NCBI GenBank assembly: GCA_003439945.1
Contig: QVRM01005400.1
Span: 231,001 to 295,000 of the forward strand
DNA: 64,000 nt
Direction of reading: 5' to 3'
DNA from: Dermanyssus gallinae
Lineage: Eukaryota > Arthropoda > Arachnida > Mesostigmata > Dermanyssidae
A program made the translations under genes and the position numbers. A model generated the notes under the pieces. The model ran no database searches, was not told the DNA's origin, and worked only from the letters and a program-made list of their open reading frames with translations. Position 1 is the stretch's first letter. Every line of letters starts with the position of its first letter. Positions 1-9,850 of this stretch are shown here, one piece after another.

Positions 1-600
1 CGGCACAGCGGCGAGAACGTTCGCCGGAGTAGGACGTCAAGCACGACCGCTTCTGCAGCAGCAGCAGCAGCAACCGAGGGTGGTCAAGGCGTTCGGCGGA
101 AACGTGGCGAGTCGGTAGTAGAAACCGGCAGCCGCCGGCCATCATTGGCACGCACACAGATCGAGGACGGTTCGGCAGCGGCGGCGGCGCTATCGCCTTC
201 GCCATTGCGGCCAACCGTTGCCGAGGCCGATGGCGGCAACGACACAGCGACCTCGTTACAGCGGCTCAAGAGGACGATTAGGACAGCGGTTGAGTCGGCC
301 ATCGGCGCGCACCCCCGGCCGAGCACGTCTTCTGCTTCTGCTGCTGCGAACAGAGGTAGTGGAAAGCAGTCGCCCCCAGCGACGGTTAGTCCGTTGTCGG
401 AGTGCGAAGGTGCCCAGTCGATGTGGCCGTTCATCTGGGCCAGGTCGTCATCAGCGCGGTCGTCCGTGTCGCCGAAATCACGCACAGCAGCGTCCAAGGC
501 CGCGCAACAGCCCCGAACAAAAGGACGCACGTCGACGAACAGTACCGACAGCGATGCTGACGCCGAACGTCTAACGAAATCACTCAGCGATGATGGCTAA
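1..600 (+). CDS. Possible 3'-terminal coding exon of an upstream gene (partial)
   Basis: A frame open from the first base of the window runs 199 codons to a TAA at 598-600. It is GC-rich, unlike the AT-rich DNA that follows. The product is rich in Ser, Ala, Arg and Thr, with a short Ala run near its start and an acidic Ser/Asp end (SLSDDG). I recognise no domain. The only less-simple stretch is around MWPFIWAR, encoded at about 421-444. The sequence looks like a disordered C-terminal tail. The opposite strand is also open over 84-530, so part of the openness may only reflect GC-rich composition. No clear AATAAA follows closely. The true start lies outside the window or at an unseen splice acceptor. 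Confidence 0.4.
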   Translation, partial: RHSGENVRRSRTSSTTASAAAAAATEGGQGVRRKRGESVVETGSRRPSLARTQIEDGSAAAAALSPSPLRPTVAEADGGNDTATSLQRLKRTIRTAVESAIGAHPRPSTSSASAAANRGSGKQSPPATVSPLSECEGAQSMWPFIWARSSSARSSVSPKSRTAASKAAQQPRTKGRTSTNSTDSDADAERLTKSLSDDG

Positions 601-671
601 CTGTGTCATGTATAACTTAGCCTGGCTTAATTAGCCGCAAGTCGGCATAGTCGGTGTAATATAACATTCTA

Positions 672-711
672 GTGGGGGTGGGGGGGGGGTGGGTGTGGGT
701 GGTTGGGTGGT
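672..711 (+). repeat. G-rich tract (possible G-quadruplex)
   Basis: Just after the open frame ending at 600 lies a run of G blocks, one at least ten G long, separated by single T or GT. It has four or more G3+ runs, the pattern of G-quadruplex sequence. Function is unknown. Confidence 0.6.
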
Positions 712-1026
712 TGTAGAAGGTGTCATGACTTTGAATGTTGGCTGGATATGGATGCTACTTGTTCAACTCAATATGTCACTCACATGTCATTGTCATTATG
801 CTCATCAACTCATCAACAATAAGGACAAGTAATATGTGAATTACATTACCACTTCGTCTATAAATATTAAACGTAGTCGTAAACGTATGTGTGTTGTTCA
901 AGATCGTGCTCTCTTATTTACAGTGTCGGTTCGCGATTTGTTTGAATGTGAGACAGCTATTTTATGCATGGGCGTACGTAAAAGTTGTACTTAAATTCAA
1001 AGCATCATTCAAACAGCCTAGAAGTA

Positions 1027-1030
1027 TGTA

Positions 1031-1075
<45 letters not shown>
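1027..1075. repeat. (TA)n microsatellite
   Basis: About 24 TA units with one G interruption near the start. It is the first of more than twenty (AT)n tracts in the window. Confidence 0.9.
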
Positions 1076-1077
<2 letters not shown>

Positions 1078-1264
1078 CTCTAATGGTCATGATTCTGCTA
1101 ACTAATCCTTATGCAATTCATAGATGTATATGTTTTCCTCAAATGAGAGGAAACCACATGACCCGTGTCTATCTGCTACTAAAGCGCATATGTGAGAGCA
1201 CCTGTATGTCTGCCAACGTGCACGATAGAGAAAAAGATATATGTCGTTTGGCTAAGCGCTGAAG

Positions 1265-1560
1265 AAGCGTCAGTATGCGGCGAGAAGTCGGATACGGGGC
1301 ACGGACCGTCAGGATTGGGAAGGCGTCTGCAGACACATGCGTTTTGTGCGCGTCAGGCCAGCCTGACGACGTCGATCACACTGTGACTCAATGTAGCGCT
1401 TTAACACCGTGTCGCCAGTCATCGGAGCTCGCGCTTGCCGGCCGCCACACCACCGGCATTGTGGCTCACATGATGGAGACTCCCATTGCCTGGTCCCGGA
1501 CGTAGCTTGCATAGACAATCTCATGAGAGAGAAAACTTGGAACAAACTCAAATCGAGAAG
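1265..1560 (+). mobile_element. Non-LTR retrotransposon fragment, R1-like ORF2 C-terminus (decayed)
   Basis: The plus-strand translation at 1275-1502 contains CVLC, then nine residues, then HTVTQC. This C-x2-C-x9-H-x4-C pattern matches the zinc-knuckle-like end of reverse-transcriptase polyproteins in R1-type LINEs. It is preceded by RIGKAS, as in LINE polyproteins where a YLHRIGK-like segment precedes the cysteines. A stop at 1503-1505 breaks the frame; the adjacent frame continues with a charged tail (IDNLMREKTW). Reverse transcriptase and endonuclease parts are missing, so this is a dead 5'-truncated copy. The clade is inferred from the motif only. Confidence 0.6.
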
Positions 1561-1924
1561 CCCAAATTGGAGGTCGAAAGGAGTGACTGAGAGAGGGTTT
1601 ACTAAGGGGCGTCATGCAACCAGGCCTTCCGCAGGGTCTCGACGCACCCTTGGTTTCAAAAGATCCACGGGCAGGTCGAAGTAAGAGATTCCCGAAGTAA
1701 GAGAGTTCTACACTAGGAGCTGACGGTTGCCAGCTCTGCTTATGCGTAATGCATTTCCCTAAACCTTCGGAAAAAAGGACGACGAGAAACCAACATTGCC
1801 ACAGCTAATTCTCAAGGAATTAAAGATGTTGGTCACAAGAAACGATGACACAGCCGTGTTTTGGCCGCATCGCGCTTTTTACCGAATGTTTTATCGAAAA
1901 TGCACAATGCACGTGCGTCACTGA

Positions 1925-2470
1925 CAGCTCGTAGTAACTAGTATGAGACTCACAAACTCACTAAACCTACTCGATTCCTTCCCTCTCAAGCTCGGAATTG
2001 CGCCGCATTTCTTTGACAGGAACCTGAAGGAGGAATTTTGCTCTTTCTATGCGTTACGTAATCCTTGCCTGCTCTCCTATGGCCTGACGGAGTGCCTCGA
2101 GAACGCGTTGAGACCCTAGCTGCTGCCCCCCTCCATCTTCCCGTGGCTTTCGTGTCGACTCGCCCCGCCAGGGCGGTCAACACACACACGTCTTTTTGGC
2201 CATTGCCAGCTATTTTTGCACGTCACTCGCACCAAGATTATCTTTCACTCCATTATAGTGTGCAGGTAGGTCATTTCTTAATCACTTACCGACGATACCA
2301 TTTCACCACCGCACGCGGTGACAGGCCCCTGACCACCTCCGGCGCTATATCCCGCACTGGCGAGACTGTTGCGCAGCGCATCACCATGTGCTCCATCATA
2401 TCAGACTCTCCGTGCAGACGTGCAGAGAGACACATCTGTCAGAGTCTGTCTTGCGAATCCTGAATATACA
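1925..2470 (-). mobile_element. Non-LTR retrotransposon 3' end (decayed), copy 1 of a dispersed tail family
   Basis: On the minus strand, 2470-2290 translates to a decayed CLSA...MMEHMVMRC segment. It fits the LINE C-x2-C...H-x4-C ending with the second Cys lost. Downstream on that strand (to about 1925) is a block that recurs at 8495-8605 and 33185-33320. It has the plus-strand landmarks ACTCACAAAC and GCATTTCTTTGACA. Because coding remnant and shared block are contiguous here, I infer that the block is the 3' tail of one LINE family. Stops and frameshifts show it is inactive. Confidence 0.5.
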
Positions 2471-3623
2471 GGTCTGGGATTGGCCGTGACCAGTCAGTAT
2501 CTGCATGGTGAAGTACGATATCTTGTCGTGGTTGGAGTCGCACCAGGCTTTCAAGTTCGATACTATTAGCCAGGCACATCCAGAGATTCGTCATTTGCTG
2601 GCATACGGCTACTTCGGGGAATTCCGTCGAATTCTTCGGTTAAATTACACATTTTATGGATGCCTCTCTCATTGCGAATTATTTAGATAATGAAAAAAAA
2701 ACCAGCTTTTTTCGACTGACCAAGTACAAGTGACATATATGTCTATATTCTTTATTTTATACAATTCTTGTAACTGCATTTTTGAGCTCTGACTCCGAGC
2801 TAAATCTTTGTACTTAGGTATTATCGACACAAAATGTGTTGATAAATGGAATTTCAGTGCAAGTGACATGTACATCAAATTTAAAGACTATTGTTCATTC
2901 CTATTTAATATGTTTAAGCCGCTGAATAACCAATGTGGCCCCATTAAACTTATTGGTGCTTACATGAATCATCTTGCTCATAAACTAAGGGCGTGTAGAA
3001 CTTATTGGGCTTGAGCTGAAAAAAGGTGATTAAAAGATTTTCTAGAATGCCCGAGCTCGTACAAAAATCGGTGTTGTGTTCGGCGTCACTCCAGTTTGTA
3101 AGAAGGGCTCGAACACTATTGCTGAAAAGTACCGGTTATTTCACGATATTCTATACCGTGTCTACCGACTGCTATACCGGCGCATCTTGGAAAGTTTTAG
3201 TTAAGCACATAAAGATGTCGTGTTACTGTAAACCGCCCACTTGATTCTATCCAAAAATTGTCCTTTGTTAGTCTTGAATTGGCTAACCAAATAGTTCAAT
3301 ATTACAAAATAATGAATAGCAAACAATAACATTATTTCGAGGTGATAATATTACCTGCGATTACTATTTAATCAATTATATGAAGTGTATATAGATTTTT
3401 TTCTATGCTGAATAGTTGATCCTTTGTTTAAAAATTCTGTATTTACCTTCGGGGCACCTCACGAAAACTCACTAAACTGCCAAGGATTCCCGTAGCTGAT
3501 TTACATGATATCTCAATCTGAATTTTTATTTAAAGGATTTCCGTAAGGCAATTGCCCGTGTACGGTTTTTTCGTGTCATGGCTAATTTTAATCCACTCCG
3601 GCATTTACCTTGTCTAAATTGGA
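2471..3623. other. Intergenic, no recognised feature
   Basis: This is AT-rich DNA with short, unrelated open frames. I see no gene or repeat that I can name. Confidence 0.6.
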
Positions 3624-3723
3624 AACCATGCAAACCAATTTAAGAATGGCCGGCCTGGGTCTCGAACCCAGTCCTCCCGAATGCAAGGCAAAGGCTTTGC
3701 CACTGAGCCATCTTGCTCGGTTT
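3624..3723 (-). mobile_element. tRNA-derived SINE head
   Basis: Read on the minus strand, this has an A-box-like TGGCTCAGTGG and a B-box-like GGTTCGAGACC, the RNA polymerase III internal promoter spacing of a tRNA. The acceptor stem does not pair well and a non-tRNA tail follows (ATTCTTAAATTGGTTTGCAT). A tRNA-derived SINE fits better than a functional tRNA gene. An (AT)n tract abuts it at 3739-3768. Confidence 0.6.
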
Positions 3724-3735
3724 GACCGCGTCTAA

Positions 3736-3738
<3 letters not shown>

Positions 3739-3768
<30 letters not shown>
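3739..3768. repeat. (AT)n microsatellite
   Basis: About 15 AT units directly beside the 5' end of the SINE head. Confidence 0.9.
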
Positions 3769-3770
<2 letters not shown>

Positions 3771-3869
3771 GTAGCAACGTACACACCTGACATCCTGAGT
3801 TGACAGTATTGTATATGCCAGCGAATTATGTTACACACGCATACAATGTTTTTGCATATAAAAAACTAT

Positions 3870-4440
3870 CAAAATTAGCTATTTTATGGATTTGTTTGGA
3901 TTCCATGTCATAGTCTTCATAGAGCTTTGCACACTTAACTCAACAGTTCTCCAACCTTCAATCCTTACGGAGTAAAGTGGGAAGTCTCAAGGCTTTTTGA
4001 GTAAGCATTCAGAGCGGCAATGACCTCTTCCGCAAAAATGTCTTCCCTGCAGCCACATCTTGCGGTGTGGGTTTAGGAAAAGTCACAAACGGCCCAATCA
4101 GTAGAATAAGATAGGTGGAGCAGAAATTTTAGTTTTAATTCTTGCAATTTTGCACCTGCGGCTGTGGAGGTGCAAGCCGGGGTGTCGTGGTAAACGATGA
4201 AGTTTAGATGAATATGCTCCTATGTCAATGAGGATGATTTTTTGGCAATCCCAAAAACGCCCCACCTTCCCGATCGACGAATTAGTCTCTGCCTTCTTCG
4301 GCACACACCCGCGAGATGCTCTACACTGCATTGACTGCTGTTTCGACTCGCGTGTGTAGTGGTAGATCCAAATCTCGTGCCAGTCACGAATCGACGTGAA
4401 AAACCTTGTAGATTGCGCATCGTCAAACACTAGTGCAAAA
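3870..4440 (-). mobile_element. mariner-family transposase pseudogene
   Basis: The minus strand encodes, in shifting frames, the C-terminal two thirds of a mariner transposase. From about 4430 down it reads WIYHYTRESKQQSMQ, then PKKAETNSS, GKVG and FWDCQKIILIDI. After a frameshift near 4190 comes IVYHDTPACTS (the HHDNAPAH block with its Asp kept) and YSTDWAVCDF (the decayed YSPDLAPSDF block). After a further stop and shift comes EEVIAALNAYSKSLETSHF. These blocks are collinear with mariner transposases. The first catalytic block (GDE) survives only partly, and the frameshifts make it non-functional. I did not locate terminal inverted repeats. Confidence 0.85.
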
Positions 4441-4580
4441 TATTATTTCGTTACTGAACTTTTAGACACTGGTCGGCAATCGTGAGGCACAGATGTTCCA
4501 GTATATTATGAGCCCTACCTACTGATACACAAACGGTCTCAACTATCCCTCATCCACCCAGCGCGCACTGGCCGCAGCTG

Positions 4581-4582
<2 letters not shown>

Positions 4583-4625
<43 letters not shown>
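4583..4625. repeat. (AT)n microsatellite
   Basis: An uninterrupted alternation of about 21 AT units. Confidence 0.9.
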
Positions 4626-4628
<3 letters not shown>

Positions 4629-5789
4629 CTAAAAACTAGACTTCGGGGGAGAGAACGTAACGAACGACAGGAGGGGTGGCTCTCACTGGAAATATGAACA
4701 TTGAAGTTACTAATAAATAACTATATACAAATAATATAGTCTCTACTTGGTGTTCTTCGCTGTTTCGTTAAAAGCTCAAGTCCCACAATTTCAGAAGCAT
4801 ATATGATAGTCTTAGCGTCGCCATTTTCCGACATGTTGGAAAGTGGCATATCCTAGCACTAGGTCTACTGGTACTATGCGTGCAGTACGGTCAGGAGCGG
4901 AAATGTCCCATTGTATGCAATTCCCATGCCTTTGAAATCCACTCGAAGCCGTTATAGAAAGACATCTCGTGCACTAACAGGAGCGCATCCCCCATGCTTA
5001 GCTGAATCTCAAAAGGCGAGTTGAGAACTAGCGCACTAAACGTGTCTAAACGTTCCGTTGCCTACAGTATATTTGAAAGAATACTAGCCAGACACATGAC
5101 GTGTGCGTTAAGCTATAACATATGTACGCAAACAATCTATTCGACACAATCCAGCACGAATTTGTGCCTCGACACTCTACGTGCACGCAACTGCTAGAAA
5201 TGGCAAACCATTAGGCTTTGCACATAAACGCCAGCGAGGACTTTCACTGTGTACATATACTTCGACTAGAAGAGTGCCTTTGAGCGGGTCTGCTGTAGGC
5301 AAGATGAAGACGGAAGCCGCTCCAGGTTCCATTCGCAGACTCGTAAATGGCTTGCCGATCTTGTGCACGATCAGTCATCGCGTCGTCCGGATGAAATGCC
5401 AGTGAGTTCTTAGTGAGCCACGATGGCACCGTCAGATGTCCTGCAGGAAAGCTGCAGTCTCTCCACTGGTAGCCACACTACTTTTTTTGTGTTTGGACAT
5501 ACGATCTCACATTTCGTCTTGTATTAAATACCTTCTGTATGCTGCTGACAATCTAAAATATTCTCTCCCTTGGGTTCTCCTTTAGCGCATACTTCGCTGC
5601 CTTCGCTGCAGTCCTATGTCGGTGGCATTAGCCGCAGCCGCTGGTGCAGTGACGATGGGACAGAGCTCTCTGTTTCGAAATGTCTCGTCCTGAAATGTGG
5701 CGCTCTCCCGATCTGAACTATTAATTCAACGAGCCAGCACTGCCTACCAGCGCAAGTGTTGCGCGGGACCTAGAGGTGTGTTAATGTCG
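4626..5789. other. Intergenic, no confident feature
   Basis: Moderately AT-rich sequence. It may include the decayed upstream part of the LINE that becomes readable at 5790, but I could not recognise reverse transcriptase motifs here. Confidence 0.5.
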
Positions 5790-6120
5790 AATCTTTTGTT
5801 CTTGTTCAATCTCTATCTGTACTGTAAAGCAATTGCGCTATCCAGACTTTTATATAGCTCACTTGTCTGGAGCGCATATTTGCGCAACCACATATGTATG
5901 ATCGAGGGTGTTCAGAAACGAGTCCGAAAAAGGCCCTGTAAAAGAGATCGAGCCGAAGCTGTTACCGTTATTCTGTCGCTGTCAACTTTATTTAAAAAAA
6001 CGACATGCGGGTTTAAGCTTTAATCTTATTGACCGTTTCTTTGATGTGCGAATGAGCAATCGTTTTTTGCAGCTTTACTGGACTTTCTGGCTGATCCTAC
6101 GCAATGAGCACGGGTGATCC
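5790..6120 (+). mobile_element. Non-LTR retrotransposon reverse transcriptase C-terminal fragment (jockey/CR1-like)
   Basis: The plus strand translates as LYCKAIALSRLLYSSLVW, then SAYLRNHICMIEGVQKR. This matches the segment after the polymerase core of jockey/CR1-type elements (pattern L-x-LPxLLYGSxVWxPY...IxxLExVQRR). A frame change near 5940-5960 leads to PLFCRCQLYLKKRHAGLSF, the usual R+xLxxLSF region. It is 5' truncated and frameshifted, hence inactive. It probably belongs to a different LINE group from the C-x2-C-type fragments elsewhere in the window. Confidence 0.65.
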
Positions 6121-8494
6121 GAGTGTTAAACATTACCGAACTTTCTTAACATGGAATTATTCATTTAAAATCATGGTTTCATAAAACACAAACAACACAT
6201 TCTAATAATAAAGCAAACAATTAAAAACAAAAAGTAAACAGGTAATCTTAGCACTTGCCAATACAATAAAAGTTATTATTTAGCAATTGCAAGCAGGGGC
6301 TACAAATATGTTCAAGAAGTACAGACAATTGAAAGGACCAAGCAAAGATTTTTATTTTTTTTAAATATGTCTTTAAAGTATGCGCACTGGTTGCGGAAGA
6401 GCCGCGTCTGAGCCCGGTGCTTTTCTTGGCCGTATGCGTTCGGCCACGATGCTGATGTCTTAGATTGAGAATGGCTTGACGGTAAGGTCTGAAGCTTCCT
6501 CAAAGAACGCCGGCTGCAGCCGGGGTTTTTTCGGGTAGAGCGCTGTTATAGTCGATTGGGCTACTTTTACCGGTAGGGAGGCAGAGCGTGGCGCAATTAT
6601 TACGCTTGATATTGTACCCTTCCTGGCCCCAAGGGGTTTTCTTCGACCTGCTCACACAATGATGGTCCCAGTGGTCTGTTTTACGATTAACAGTTAATTG
6701 CCTCGTGTAGGTCCCTCCGTGCTTCTCTGTACTCTTCCTATAGATGTGATAGTTCTGGCCGGTGCGGAATGAAGGTCGTGGCGGACCAGATAGCTGTGAC
6801 ATTGAAAATATGCCGACACAGAAGTATGGCTACTAAACCGAATAATTCTACTTCTGGCGACTTCAGGTCCAGGTTAATTTAGTTTTAGTCTCATGGCTCG
6901 AGGCGATATCTTAGAGCGAGCAGAATCAAACTTAAAATCACTTGTCGTAAAATGTTTCTATCTAACTCTTAGGCAATTTGAAGTTTAGAAAACATTTAAA
7001 TACTTGCCGAACCCTAAGTCATGTTCAATGCTTCATCCTAATTACATTACTAGAGTACGTTGTTTGACATTCAATTAGTTAAAAGTTACCAGACTCGCGG
7101 CTGCGGCTTTCCATGAGACTAAAAGGCATTCGACTAGATAAAATTTACTCAAGGCTTAAGGTTATTAGTTAAGAGATATTCTATCGACACCGGGTTCGGG
7201 CTACTAAAAATGGACGATACATCTCCAAAGCACACTTTGCTGTGCAAACAGCAAGATTCAAGCCTGTCCCCAAACCATTTCCAAGTATTTATAAATTATA
7301 GTCTAAGAGTTTATTTTCTCTGCTTTTACTAGAGATAGTGAGTACTCTAACAGGAATTCCCGGATAGTACGACCTCTGTGCCGTTCGAAACAGGAGGGTT
7401 GAGCTTTGATTTAGAGCACAATCGAAACCGACTCTCTAAAACCCTTAACCGTCGGCCCTGCGAGCCTGCAGGTACAAAAAATTGTTGTGGCTCAAACAGG
7501 CTGAAATTAAATCTTATTAGAATGTAGCCACTTCTCGTCGATCGCGCGATATATGCGACTCTAGTTCTCTAACGACAAACCCCTTGCCGAATCCAGCCAA
7601 CCGCTTGTGTGTTGTCGCGGGAAATTGTAGGATCGGCGCATTTCTCCGCCGACGGCTTTTCCTTGACGAATAGTGAAGGAACGCTGCCTTTGTCCTTGGG
7701 GGACTTACTAAGGTTTTGGAAAAAAATGCAACTCTATCTGTGGCCACGCGCGTTTGTGCTTATGAGAGTGCACACGTTTATTTCGGGGCAGTTGTCCTAC
7801 CTTATTGACTGATGAAATAAGCTATTTTTTTTCTAACAGAATAAACTTCTACATATAAGCAAGATATACACACATGCACCTGGTATGTTAGCTTTTGTTT
7901 GAGCAACCGGATAACCACTGATATGGCTATTAGACACGCCAAACCCCAATACAAACTGCAAAAGTAAGTCTTTTAGGGCGAATTTTCTCGACCAAGTACG
8001 ACTACCGACGTAGACCACTGACTGATTTGGCAACCTCCACCCTGTTGAACTTCTTGCCTGAGACAATTGTACATTATACTAACTATTTAAGCTTTTAAGC
8101 TTCGTCTGTACGTGTGATCGCTGTCACAGCAGATTAATCAATAATAACGGTGAGTGTTTTACCCTCGTCATGCCTGTTCTCATTCGTCTATGCGATTATA
8201 TATTGTTTCATGAATCTTACAACCGAAAATTACTTCGGTCAACAGCGTAAATCCGGCACACGGATATGCATACAGAGACGTATGTCGTTGATTATAAATT
8301 CGGCCCTTAGTTAGTGGTAGATCTGATCCAGAGCTTTAACTCATTGCGTTGTCGACTTATCAGGTAGCTTCCGATTCTTTTTTGAAAAAGATTACAAATT
8401 CAAAGCTAATTCCACTGCTTTCATTTGATTACGGTTTGTTGGCATCTGTATATATATATTTCGAGGCTTTACAATTGGCTTTTTAGGAGGTATC
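6121..8494. other. Intergenic, no recognised feature
   Basis: AT-rich sequence with only short open frames and no motif I can support. Confidence 0.6.
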
Positions 8495-8605
8495 GGGAAT
8501 GCATCACTGGTAGCTAACAGTGACTAATGTAGGACTCACAAACAAATCCGGATTTCTCTCCCTTGTAGGCTTGGAAGTGCGCGGCATTTCTTTGACAAAA
8601 ATGCG
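8495..8605 (-). mobile_element. Dispersed LINE tail, copy 2
   Basis: It shares about 100 bp with 1925-2025 and 33185-33320: the order GCTAACAGT, GACTCACAAAC, GGATTTCTC and GCATTTCTTTGACA is kept. Orientation is given as minus by analogy with copy 1, where the block follows LINE coding remnants. The copy is heavily 5' truncated. Confidence 0.5.
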
Positions 8606-8749
8606 ACCTTAGGAATTGTTTAAAATATTAAAGTAAAATACGAGAAAAGGTATAACAATATGAAATACATTTTTCTTAGACAAATGTATGGCTGAAATGT
8701 TTATTCTAGTTGTAAATTCACTTACATTTTATATCGTGTTTTACCTCCG

Positions 8750-9240
8750 TGTGCCCAAAAAAAGCCGACGTACGCCTGGGGATCGATCAATTTACTCATT
8801 AATGATTTGCTTTGGGATCTTACTCCAGTAATCGCGCGTAGCATTCTTGAATTATGGACGTTTTGCTGAAGCTGTAGTTTTGTGTCTTATTCGTCGTTTT
8901 TGTTAACCCACACATGTTCGACGAGATTTCGGTCGGGAGAACATGCTGGCCACTCTTCAAAGTCAATTCACTGAATTCCAGTATCTGCGAGGTGCCCCGA
9001 GCAAGTGCGTCGGTGTGCGTGGGTTGTCAGAATCTCATCAACGTACCCTTGGGCAGTTAACCTCTCCTTTCATTCAAACCGTGGACTTATGGGCTCTTTC
9101 AAGAGTTCGGCTCTCCCACCCAAAAAAATTGCATTCTAAGCAATGCTTGCATCTCCTGACACCTTCTAGGGCGCAAGGTTGCGCAAACAGCTTTCCTCGT
9201 CGCCACGTACACTCTTCCCTATGTATCGTTACCGTGGAGA
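8750..9240 (-). mobile_element. Tc1-like transposase pseudogene
   Basis: Read on the minus strand from about 9225 downward, the decayed frames give TWRRGKLF, FGWESRTL, TAQGYVDEILTTHAHR, then DFEEWPACSPDRNLVEHVW. After a frame change comes KIPKQIINE. These correspond in order to the W+RRxGExF, WGxxSxxG, GxxYxxEIL, WPxxSPDLNPIEHVW and IPxxxIxxLI blocks of Tc1/mariner-superfamily transposases. The middle catalytic block (DNAxxH) is missing, apparently by deletion, and there are several stops and shifts. It is a fossil, distinct from the mariner copy at 3870-4440. Confidence 0.75.
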
Positions 9241-9409
9241 TACATCTTGCTCTCTCTCTCTTCTGAGAAAAGAAGGCCCTGCCGTTGGTCAACGGCCCAA
9301 TTTTCGTGATCTCGTGCGCAAGCCGGCATCCTGCAGCTTAGCTGGCGCTCGACGTTAATGGAGAGACCACACTGAGTGCGTGGGCCGACGATTGGACACA
9401 CATGGCATA

Positions 9410-9850
9410 GTCGGTGGAGCCAAGGGACAGTGGACCAAAGAGGTCATTCCTCACCTGCGGGTACGGCCCAACTGCCCGTCTGGAGACGTCTATCCTGTTG
9501 CGTGACGCAGGTTCTGACAAGACACGGTCAATTTCAAGCCTACATTCTCAAATCTGACAATCTCAGATTAGACGCCGGGACGCTGACGAGTGACGCGCTT
9601 GCTCGTGCCAGCCAGTGCTAGCACCGACGGCTCTCGGGAGCGCCACCCCGCGAGCCGTTGTTCCGCACATTCTGTGCTCGCATGCGGGGGATGGGATAAG
9701 AGGAGGGCATACAGCTGACTGCCGTAATGGCGTTGAAGACTGCCCTCGAAAAGGCAAGGCGGCAGCTGTCAGAAAAACGCCCGACGTTCGGGCGGCGTAA
9801 GAGGCGGGGCCGAGAAAGGCACGTTTCTGTACTAGCTGCTACTAATGCTT
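9410..9850 (+). mobile_element. R1-like LINE ORF2 C-terminal fragment (decayed)
   Basis: The plus strand gives KGQWTKEVIPHL, then in another frame CCVTQVLTRHGQFQAYILK. This is the GRWTxxLIPxx...LTQxLTGHGxFxxYL region found near the end of R1-clade polyproteins. Further on it gives VVPHILCSH, then MALKTALEKARRQLSEKR, matching the post-zinc-knuckle tail in position and charge. The Cys/His knuckle between them is degraded. Frame changes show that it is dead. Confidence 0.6.

Noticed and set aside
2808..3014. Short frame resembling a transposase segment (SDMYIKFKDYCSFLFNMF)
   Set aside because: The likeness to P-element-type transposases was too faint and short to support a call.
3624..3723. Functional tRNA gene
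   Set aside because: A and B boxes are present but the acceptor stem and anticodon arm do not fold convincingly and a SINE-like tail follows.
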